Shown here: positions 1 through 5,345 of the stretch, piece by piece
Position numbering within the stretch: position 1 is the first letter of the stretch
Layout: every line of letters begins with the position of its first letter
DNA from: Phycisphaerales bacterium UBA7708
GTDB taxonomy: Bacteria; Planctomycetota; Phycisphaerae; Sedimentisphaerales; Anaerohalosphaeraceae
Assembly: GCA_002482415.1 (NCBI GenBank)
Contig: DLFY01000171.1
Location: forward strand, 3,651 to 9,498
DNA length: 5,848 nucleotides
Reading direction: 5' to 3'
Made by a program: the position numbers and the translations under genes
The notes under the pieces: model-generated
The model's input: the letters and a program-made list of their open reading frames with translations, nothing else
The model's database searches: none
Told to the model about the DNA's origin: nothing

Positions 1-877
1 CCAGCAATCCCAAAGCATAGGGATGAAGACCTAACTCGGGCTCATCCAATAAAATCGTCGAAGGCGGATTCGGCTGCAAGAGGGATGTGGCAAGACAAAT
101 AAACCGTAATGTCCCATCTGATATTTGACTGGGATGAAATGGATAGTCTGTCCCTTTTTGTTTCCACTCAAGAAGGGTTACTGTATCTTGGTCGAGAGAA
201 TAACCCTTTAATACAAAATCATCAAAAAATGGAACTGCCAATTGCACTACTTCTTTTATGGTATTATATTCATTCTCATTATTAATTTTTAATCGCAATA
301 AAAAGGCCGCTAAATTACTTGCCTCTGTTCTCAAATATTCATTATCTCGTATTGAACAAGGAAATTTCACTCTTGCAAATTCGCTGGTATCATGAAAATG
401 ATATACGATCCAACTTGAAATAGCCGGATATATATAACTTACTATTCTTTGATTCTTTTGATTTGTTAACTGCTCTTTTAATACCGATTCGCTATGGCCG
501 CTTCCTATTGAACGATCTACAGGCAAAACATTATATCCGTCATATACAATACGTTCATCTCGAAATATTAGCCTATCATCCGTCGTAGGTATTAAAGTAA
601 ATTCATAAGCATTGTGTCCAAATTGCATAGAGGCAGAAAAGAGTTCTGTAACTTTTGGCCCCAGAAATAACTGCTTGGATGCTCCACCTTTTGAATTTAA
701 GACTATTTGAAGATTGCCTTCAACTAAAGCTCTCAAAAGACGAAAAAAACTTACAAAATTACTTTTCCCAGCCCCATTGGGACCAATCAGAATGTTGAGA
801 TTGCGAAGCTCGAAATTCTCAAGACTTCGTATGGATTTATATCCTTTGATGGTTAGTCTGCTAATTGCCTGTCCCAT
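1..877 (-). CDS. AAA family ATPase, RecF/ABC-like (COG4637-type), 3' end cut by window edge
   Basis: I read this frame by hand from the ATG at 877-875; it stays open for 292 codons and leaves the window at base 1. The N-terminus has the RecF/SMC-style start (LTIKGYKSIRSLENFEL), then a Walker A GPNGAGKS at residues 32-39. The ABC-signature-like region is QISDGTLRFICLA (251-263) and the Walker B is TILLDEPELGLHP (274-286), with D278/E279 as the Mg/catalytic pair. The layout and wording match the COG4637 predicted-ATPase family. From memory that family is about 370-400 residues, so the last quarter is missing. An AAGAGGA Shine-Dalgarno at 885-891 lies 7 bases before the ATG and supports this start. 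Family knowledge: such ATPases are soluble and often precede a small DUF4276 (TOPRIM-like) gene; that position falls outside the window here. The DNA is far more AT-rich than the operon upstream (13 G/C in bases 241-300), suggesting transfer. The substrate is unknown. A defence or DNA-processing role is inference. Confidence 0.9.
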   Translation of the reverse strand, partial: MGQAISRLTIKGYKSIRSLENFELRNLNILIGPNGAGKSNFVSFFRLLRALVEGNLQIVLNSKGGASKQLFLGPKVTELFSASMQFGHNAYEFTLIPTTDDRLIFRDERIVYDGYNVLPVDRSIGSGHSESVLKEQLTNQKNQRIVSYIYPAISSWIVYHFHDTSEFARVKFPCSIRDNEYLRTEASNLAAFLLRLKINNENEYNTIKEVVQLAVPFFDDFVLKGYSLDQDTVTLLEWKQKGTDYPFHPSQISDGTLRFICLATSLLQPNPPSTILLDEPELGLHPYALGLL

Positions 878-914
878 AGTTTTTTCCTCTTTTCAGGGGC
901 CAATCCCTGTTGGA

Positions 915-942
915 AGTATAGAAAATCCGATTCATCCGTCAA
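915..942 (-). promoter_or_regulatory. sigma70-type promoter for the ATPase gene
   Basis: On the minus strand TTGACG (942-937) is followed by 16 bases and then TATACT (920-915). Five of six bases match consensus in each box. Transcription would begin near 908, giving a leader of about 30 nt before the Shine-Dalgarno and ATG at 877. The site lies just past the terminator of the upstream operon, so the ATPase is probably its own transcription unit. Confidence 0.75.
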
Positions 943-961
943 GTTTATTCACGTTACGAAT

Positions 962-992
962 AAAAAAGCCCCAACCTTTCGGGCCGGGGCTT
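962..992 (-). terminator. rho-independent terminator of the etfBA-acyl-CoA dehydrogenase operon
   Basis: On the minus strand a 7-bp stem AAGCCCC (992-986) / GGGGCTT (972-966) continues through G-U pairs and a CC/GG step to a GAAA loop. It is followed directly by more T residues (965-962, then ATT). The hairpin begins 35 bases after the dehydrogenase stop codon. The T-run side shows it acts on minus-strand transcripts, insulating the ATPase gene from read-through. Confidence 0.9.
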
Positions 993-1027
993 ATTATACA
1001 ATCAGAAATTGTCAATTTACAATTAAA

Positions 1028-2839
1028 TTATCCCAGTTCCGGAATCGGGCCGGCCAGGATTTCGTACTGGCGGAAGGACGATCGGTCGCCGGCCTTGATT
1101 TCCTCGGCCAGTGCCCGAATCATCGGGGCATTGCGGGTCACCCAGCGGCGGGCCAGCATCTTCTTGCGTTCGGTCATCGGAATGGTCTTGATGGCATCGG
1201 CCTGGCCGCTGTCGGCCACGGCGGCATTATGCTCGGCCCGGCTGGACGCCTGACCGCAGAACAGATACCCGATAATCAGCCACATGGCGATATCCACCAG
1301 TTGCCGACCATACAAGTCCATATAGTCCACGCCCTGCTCTTTAACAAACGCGGCACAGTCGACCATCGTCTTGCGGCCTTCATCCAGCAGAGCGACCAGG
1401 TCTTTGACCTCATCGCAATACTGCATCGACGCCAGTTCATCGAGGTATTTTTCCGCCGTGCCGGCACAGACGCCGCGAACCGCCGCGACCACCTGCAACT
1501 GGGTCGTGCCTTCATAAATCGTCGTGATACGGGCATCGCGGGCCAGCCGTTCACTGGCATAATCCCGCATATAGCCGCTGCCGCCGAGCACCTGAATCGC
1601 ATCATACGTCACGCGGTTGCACATCTCGGAGCAGTAGCCCTTGCTCATCGGGGTCAGCATGGCCGCCAGACGTTTAATCTTCTTGAGCTGCTGCTTGGCT
1701 TCCTTGGCCGCTTCCTTGTTGGCTTCGGCATTCGGGCCTTCGGCAATCTTGCTGAGTCCCACTTCAAAATCCACAATCCGGCTGGTCTCGTACAGCAAGG
1801 CCCGGCCGGCTTCAATATCCATCTTCATCTTGATGACCAGGTCGCGGACCGCGGGCAGCTTTTCAATCGCGCCGCCGAACTGTTCACGGCTGTGGGCATA
1901 ATCGCGGGCGATCCGGTAGGCCGCTTCGGCAATCCCCATCGACTGGCCGGCAATCCCGATACGGGCGCCGTTCATCAGGCTCATCACATACGTCACCAGA
2001 CCGCGCTGCCGTTCGCCGATCAACTGGCATGGCGTATTGTCAAAGAACAATTCGCAGGTTGGTGAACCGTGAATACCCAGTTTGTCTTCGAGGCGACGGA
2101 CATGCACTGTCGGGCCGCGGTCGCAGACAAACAGGCTCAGGCCCAGACCGCCGCTGCGATCCATCTCGCTGCGGGCCAGCACCAGAAGCACTTCGCCGCA
2201 GCCGTTGGTGATGAACCGCTTGACACCGTGCAGATACCACTGGCCGCTGTCGTCCTGGAAGGCTCTGAGTTTGACCGCCTGCAGGTCGGACCCTGCATCC
2301 GGCTCGGTCAGCACCATCGCCCCGGTCACCTTGCCCGAGGAAAAGTCGGGCAGATAATGCTTCTTGATATCTTCATCGGCAAAGAAATTGATCGTCTCGG
2401 CAATGCCCTGCAAACCGAAAATGTTCATCAGTGAAGCATCGGCGCGAGACACAATTTCAATGGCAATCGAGTAAATCGTGTTCGGGAAGTTCAATCCGCC
2501 GAATCGATACGGCAGCGTAAAGCCCATCACATCCATTTTTGCCAAAGCGTTCAGCGACTCGGCAATGCCCTTGGCATAACTGACCGTGCCATCCGGATTG
2601 AGGGTGTTGCCTTCGCGGTCGATGCCCTCGCTGCGGGGAGCAATGAAATCGCCGCTGACCTGGCCCAGGGCATCCAGCACCATCTCATAGTTTTTCCGGG
2701 CTTCGGCGCCGTCGGCGGGGGCATAATCGCACTGGCCTGCATACTTGAACCCTTCTTCCGAATAGCCGGCTATGTTTTCAAGGTCCAAATGCTTAAACAG
2801 AAACTGTATATCGTCGTTATCGCGAAAGAAATTTGCCAT
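1028..2839 (-). CDS. acyl-CoA dehydrogenase, long form with C-terminal extension (603 aa)
   Basis: This is a cytoplasmic FAD enzyme that introduces the alpha-beta double bond into an acyl-CoA and hands the electrons to ETF. The FAD/substrate signature is TEPDAGSD (residues 178-185), and the second family signature starts at Q416 (QVLGGSGY) and runs through SERLARDARI (429-438). IYEGT (441-445) puts a glutamate, E443, at the catalytic-base position used by short- and medium-chain enzymes. At 603 residues it is about 200 longer than a typical butyryl-CoA dehydrogenase. It has an Ala/Lys/Glu-rich stretch at 363-390 and a helical C-terminal region from about 455, like the long subgroup that includes DmdC-type enzymes. 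Substrate chain length cannot be read from the sequence. The ATG at 2839 is preceded by AAGGA with 8 bases spacing. The gene begins 31 bases after etfA, as the last gene of the operon, which fits ETF as electron partner. Confidence 0.95.
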   Translation of the reverse strand: MANFFRDNDDIQFLFKHLDLENIAGYSEEGFKYAGQCDYAPADGAEARKNYEMVLDALGQVSGDFIAPRSEGIDREGNTLNPDGTVSYAKGIAESLNALAKMDVMGFTLPYRFGGLNFPNTIYSIAIEIVSRADASLMNIFGLQGIAETINFFADEDIKKHYLPDFSSGKVTGAMVLTEPDAGSDLQAVKLRAFQDDSGQWYLHGVKRFITNGCGEVLLVLARSEMDRSGGLGLSLFVCDRGPTVHVRRLEDKLGIHGSPTCELFFDNTPCQLIGERQRGLVTYVMSLMNGARIGIAGQSMGIAEAAYRIARDYAHSREQFGGAIEKLPAVRDLVIKMKMDIEAGRALLYETSRIVDFEVGLSKIAEGPNAEANKEAAKEAKQQLKKIKRLAAMLTPMSKGYCSEMCNRVTYDAIQVLGGSGYMRDYASERLARDARITTIYEGTTQLQVVAAVRGVCAGTAEKYLDELASMQYCDEVKDLVALLDEGRKTMVDCAAFVKEQGVDYMDLYGRQLVDIAMWLIIGYLFCGQASSRAEHNAAVADSGQADAIKTIPMTERKKMLARRWVTRNAPMIRALAEEIKAGDRSSFRQYEILAGPIPELG

Positions 2840-2870
2840 AATTGTTTTCCTTATCCGCTATGGGTCAGCG

Positions 2871-3905
2871 TTATTTAATCGTCTTTTCCTTGAGAGCCTT
2901 GATCATCATCGGGACAACCTGGTTCAGATCGCCGACAATCTTATAATGCGCCACATTGAAAATCGGGGCGGACGGGTCATTGTTGATGGCAATGATCTTC
3001 TGGCTTTCCACCATGCCGGCCTGATGCTGAATAGCCCCGCTGATGCCGATGGCCACATACAGGCTCGGGCGAACCGTCGTGCCGGTCTGACCAATCTGGT
3101 GATCCCGGTCGATAAAGCCCAGGTCCACCGCCGCGCGGGTCGCTCCGGGAGCGCCGCCGAGGCAATGAGCCAGGTCCCAGACCAGCTTGAAGTTGTCCTT
3201 GCTGCCCACGCCGGCGCCGCCTGCCACGATGACACGCGAGGCCTTGAGGTTGACCTTCTTCTGCTGGACATGTTCGCTCAGAATTTCCAGAGCCAGGTCC
3301 GTCTGGGTCAGGTGCACCTTTTCCGTCACGATTTCGGCCTTGCGGTTTCCATCGGCGGCAGGCATCGGCATCACGCCTTCGCGTACCGTCGCCATCTGCG
3401 GCCAGCGGTCATAGTTGATAATCGTCGCAATGATATTGCCGCCGAAGGCCGGACGAATCTGAAACAGCAGATTGTCATAGACTTCGTTGGTTTTCTTGAT
3501 TTCGTGGGTGCCGATCTGCAGGTCGGTGCAGTCTGCGGTCAGGCCCGCCTTGACGGAACTGGCAATCCGCGGCGCCAGGTCGCGGCCGGTCGGTGTCGCA
3601 CCATACAGAACGATCTGGGGGTTGTACTTGTGAATCAGGTCGTCAATGACCTTGCTGTAGCTGCTGGTCTGGTAATGCGCCAGAAGCGGATGCTCCGCCA
3701 GGTACACCTTGTCAACACCGAAATGACCGAGTTTGACGGCCAGCTCCCCAACACGGTCGCCCAGCAAGACCGCACCCAGCTTGACTTTCAGTGTGTCAGC
3801 CAGCTCGCGTGCCTTGCTGATCAACTCCAGCGGCGTATCCTCAAGTTTGCCGTGATGCTGTTCGGCGAATACCCAAACCTCTCCCTGCTTATTGACATCT
3901 ATCAT
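2871..3905 (-). CDS. etfA: electron transfer flavoprotein alpha subunit (344 aa)
   Basis: EtfA carries the alpha FAD that shuttles electrons between the dehydrogenase and its redox partners, as a dimer with EtfB. The C-terminal FAD domain is clear: SRVIVAGGAGVGSKDNF (223-239), GATRAAVDLG (254-263), GQTGTTVRP (272-280), then the ETF-alpha signature from LYVAIGISGAIQHQAG through AINNDPSAPIF to HYKIVGDL (282-327). R257 and T274 align with human Arg249 and Thr266, known flavin contacts. The usual GRG of the first FAD motif reads GAG here. I chose the ATG at 3905-3903 because it has AAGGA 7 bases upstream and gives the expected start (MIDVNKQGEVWVFAEQ). A longer reading from 3935 has no Shine-Dalgarno, and its ATG falls in a hairpin. 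The gene lies 98 bases after etfB and 31 before the dehydrogenase, the usual compact ETF arrangement. Confidence 0.97.
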   Translation of the reverse strand: MIDVNKQGEVWVFAEQHHGKLEDTPLELISKARELADTLKVKLGAVLLGDRVGELAVKLGHFGVDKVYLAEHPLLAHYQTSSYSKVIDDLIHKYNPQIVLYGATPTGRDLAPRIASSVKAGLTADCTDLQIGTHEIKKTNEVYDNLLFQIRPAFGGNIIATIINYDRWPQMATVREGVMPMPAADGNRKAEIVTEKVHLTQTDLALEILSEHVQQKKVNLKASRVIVAGGAGVGSKDNFKLVWDLAHCLGGAPGATRAAVDLGFIDRDHQIGQTGTTVRPSLYVAIGISGAIQHQAGMVESQKIIAINNDPSAPIFNVAHYKIVGDLNQVVPMMIKALKEKTIK

Positions 3906-3912
3906 CGTCTTT

Positions 3913-3917
3913 TCCTT
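3913..3917 (-). promoter_or_regulatory. ribosome binding site that fixes the etfA start
   Basis: On the minus strand AAGGA lies 7 bases before the ATG at 3905. The alternative in-frame ATG ten codons upstream (3935-3933) is preceded by an A-rich stretch without a purine-rich Shine-Dalgarno core. This site therefore favours the 344-residue product over the 354-residue reading. Confidence 0.75.
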
Positions 3918-3923
3918 AATATT

Positions 3924-3951
3924 AAGACAGCCCATCGGGCTTTTTAGTCTT
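3924..3951 (-). other. bulged hairpin just upstream of the etfA ribosome binding site
   Basis: On the minus strand AAGAC (3951-3947) pairs with GTCTT (3928-3924), and AGCCC (3941-3937) with GGGCT (3933-3929), around a GAT loop with a TAAAA bulge on the 5' side. It ends 6 bases before the etfA Shine-Dalgarno. Read on the plus strand, the inner stem is followed by TTTT, so it might equally stop antisense transcription into etfB. Function is not shown by the sequence. Confidence 0.5.
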
Positions 3952-3965
3952 TTTGGTTTATTGCT

Positions 3966-3993
3966 CCGGCCTGTTTTGTTGGCATCAGGCCGG
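3966..3993 (-). other. hairpin between etfB and etfA
   Basis: CCGGCCTG (3966-3973) and CAGGCCGG (3986-3993) form a perfect 8-bp stem with a 12-base loop. It begins 10 bases after the etfB stop codon. No T-run follows it on the minus strand, so it is not a standard terminator. An mRNA-stability or processing element at the etfB 3' end is the simplest reading, by inference. Confidence 0.55.
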
Positions 3994-4003
3994 CAAGTCC
4001 GTC

Positions 4004-4915
4004 TTAGCCGAGCGTATGGTCCACAATCAGTTCGTGAATCATGGCATCCACTCCCGCCTGCGTCGGTTCAACGGATTTGCTTTCCTTGGCGGTCAGCACC
4101 ACACTCTGAATCCGATGCACCTTGGTCGGAGAGCCGTCACGGCCGCACCATTGCAGGTCGGCATTGAGCATGTCCAGGTCCCATTGTTCGATTAAAAGGC
4201 CTTTTTGCTTAAGCAGTTCGCCCTGTTGTTTGGCCATCGCTTTAACCTGCTCATCCGAGGCTCCGGGGTTGGCGGCGCGAATCTGGGTCTCGACCTCCGG
4301 GCCGCAGGCAGCCGTCTTGCACTTCATCAGCCGTTTGGCACAGCAGACACGAGGCTCATTGGCCGTATCCAGCACGGTCAGCAGCACGGGCAGCCTGCCC
4401 TTGACTTCCTGCCAGCCGTTACCCAGATTGCGTTTGACCACAATCGTCTTGCCGTCCAGCTTAATCAATTCCTCAACATAGGTAATCTGCGGAATGCCGA
4501 GTTTTTCAGCACACTGCGGACCGACCTGGGCGGTATCGCCATCAATCGCCTGCCGGCCGCACAGCACGATATCCGGATTGAGCTTCTTGACGCCGCAGGA
4601 CAGAATATAGCTGGTGGCCAGCGTATCACTCGCTGCACAGCGACGGTCCGTAATCAGGATCGCCCTGTCGGCTCCGCGATACAGACCCTGCCGAAGCACT
4701 TCCGCCGCAGCAGGCAGACCCATCGTCATCACCGTCACTGTGCCGCCGAATTGATCCTTGATGTTCAGTGCCAGTTCCAGTGCATTGAGGTCTTCCGGAT
4801 TGAATATCGCCGGAAGCGCTGCGCGGTTGACCGTGCCGTCTTCGTTCATCGCCTGACCCGTAATCCGTTTGGTATCAGGCACCTGTTTGACCAGTACTAC
4901 GCAATTATATGCCAC
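4004..4915 (-). CDS. etfB: electron transfer flavoprotein beta subunit (303 aa)
   Basis: EtfB is the second ETF subunit, binding AMP or, in bifurcating types, a second FAD. Visible motifs are VVLVKQVPDT (6-15), a GADRAILITDRRCAASDTLATSY nucleotide-site stretch (81-103), CGRQAIDGDTAQVGPQ (119-134), and the ETF-beta signature region VKRNLGNGWQEVKGRLPVLL (160-179). GSPTKVHRIQSVVL (261-274) and a C-terminal arm rich in acidic residues and His complete it. The DGDTAQVGP wording is that of anaerobic and bifurcating ETFs; mitochondrial-type proteins have DDxNQTG there. At 303 residues it exceeds the usual 250-265 because of an insert around 200-240 that looks helical. Cysteines at 191, 192, 199 and 204 precede or begin that insert. 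The start is GTG at 4915-4913, with GGAGG (4926-4922) 6 bases upstream; an ATG upstream is out of frame. It is the first gene of the operon. Confidence 0.96.
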   Translation of the reverse strand: MAYNCVVLVKQVPDTKRITGQAMNEDGTVNRAALPAIFNPEDLNALELALNIKDQFGGTVTVMTMGLPAAAEVLRQGLYRGADRAILITDRRCAASDTLATSYILSCGVKKLNPDIVLCGRQAIDGDTAQVGPQCAEKLGIPQITYVEELIKLDGKTIVVKRNLGNGWQEVKGRLPVLLTVLDTANEPRVCCAKRLMKCKTAACGPEVETQIRAANPGASDEQVKAMAKQQGELLKQKGLLIEQWDLDMLNADLQWCGRDGSPTKVHRIQSVVLTAKESKSVEPTQAGVDAMIHELIVDHTLG

Positions 4916-4973
4916 GTACAGCCTCCATAGTTCCTATATTATAGTTCTTTCTTTCACAAAAATAAGACCGCAT

Positions 4974-5001
4974 AGTTTATACCAATCATATAACTTGTCA
5001 A
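4974..5001 (-). promoter_or_regulatory. promoter of the etfB-etfA-acyl-CoA dehydrogenase operon
   Basis: On the minus strand a perfect TTGACA (5001-4996) is followed by 16 bases and TAAACT (4979-4974), a four-of-six -10 match, giving a leader of about 50 nt. A second candidate -10, a perfect TATAAT at 4943-4938, sits closer to the gene but lacks a good -35; tandem starts are possible. ATAGTT occurs three times on the plus strand around these boxes (4927, 4941, 4972). No clear operator palindrome is seen. Confidence 0.6.
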
Positions 5002-5227
5002 CAAAAATCAATCCGCCCTGTTTGTCTTTATAACCGCCACACAATGTCCTTTATTGGCCGGCAAAGGTTCTCCACACCTTCAAGATTTCTACATAACAGA
5101 CATTTATCGTCTCACAAAATCTGTATTATTCGCCCAATAATCCAGATAATGGAAAAACAGGGGGTAAATAATGCATCAAGTCAAACAGGATAGGATATAT
5201 CTTATTGTAATGCCCCTTCGGATGGGT
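5002..5227. other. AT-rich divergent spacer, nothing further recognised
   Basis: This is the middle of the 430-base gap between etfB and the plus-strand gene. I find no convincing coding frame, RNA gene or long repeat in it. A 14-codon ATG frame at 5149-5193 has no Shine-Dalgarno. Binding sites for a regulator of either divergent promoter could lie here, but no inverted repeat stands out. Confidence 0.5.
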
Positions 5228-5255
5228 TTGACATTACCGACAAAATCGTGATAAT
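5228..5255 (+). promoter_or_regulatory. sigma70-type promoter for the right-hand plus-strand gene
   Basis: A perfect TTGACA (5228-5233) is followed by 16 bases and GATAAT (5250-5255), a five-of-six -10. An overlapping TAATAT (5252-5257) at 18 bases is a weaker option. Transcription would begin around 5259-5264, leaving about 85 nt of leader before the ATG at 5346. Confidence 0.75.
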
Positions 5256-5258
5256 ATA

Positions 5259-5331
5259 GGGCGGATAGACCCGTACAGTCGAAAAGCCGGAAGTCCAACG
5301 GCCTGCCGCCCCTCACTTTTTGGACAGTGAG
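5259..5331 (+). ncRNA. candidate structured 5' leader with complementary (kissing) loops
   Basis: P1 pairs GGGCGG (5259-5264) with CCGCCC (5306-5311). Inside it are a weak GAC/GTC stem (5268-5270/5278-5280) and GCCG (5286-5289)/CGGC (5299-5302) with the loop GAAGTCCAA. Directly after P1, CTCACT (5312-5317) pairs with AGTGAG (5326-5331) around the loop TTTTGGAC. The two loops are complementary over six bases (GTCCAA 5293-5298 with TTGGAC 5320-5325). The Shine-Dalgarno AAGGA starts at 5332, immediately after the last stem. The pairings are seen in the sequence; a regulatory role is inference, and no known riboswitch class is recognised. The predicted transcription start overlaps the 5' arm of P1, so that stem may be as short as 4 bp. 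Confidence 0.45.
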
Positions 5332-5345
5332 AAGGACAATTACCG

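Noticed and set aside
714..1253. 179-codon plus-strand frame spanning the ATPase start, terminator and dehydrogenase end
   Set aside because: It runs antisense across two genes, a promoter and a terminator, so it is not a plausible gene.
1229..2065. Long plus-strand frame antisense to the dehydrogenase
   Set aside because: It is a shadow of the GC-rich dehydrogenase gene. The His/Ala/Gln-rich translation has no family motif, whereas the opposite strand has every expected one.
3906..3935. Ten-codon N-terminal extension of etfA from the ATG at 3935
   Set aside because: It has no Shine-Dalgarno and its ATG sits in a hairpin. The ATG at 3905 has AAGGA at good spacing and gives the expected EtfA N-terminus.
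2772..3947. 391-codon plus-strand frame antisense to etfA
   Set aside because: It mirrors etfA and crosses the gene boundary into the dehydrogenase start. There are no motifs, and the minus strand is unambiguous EtfA.
4205..4930. 241-codon plus-strand frame antisense to etfB
   Set aside because: It is a shadow of etfB in a stop-poor frame, and its product shows no recognisable features.
5149..5193. 14-codon ATG frame on the plus strand in the divergent spacer
   Set aside because: It has no Shine-Dalgarno and lies upstream of the recognised promoter, so it is within chance expectation.
5211..5226. CCCC/GGG mini-hairpin with a TTCG-like loop before the right-hand promoter
   Set aside because: The stem is only about three pairs with mismatches, too weak to call a terminator or regulatory structure.
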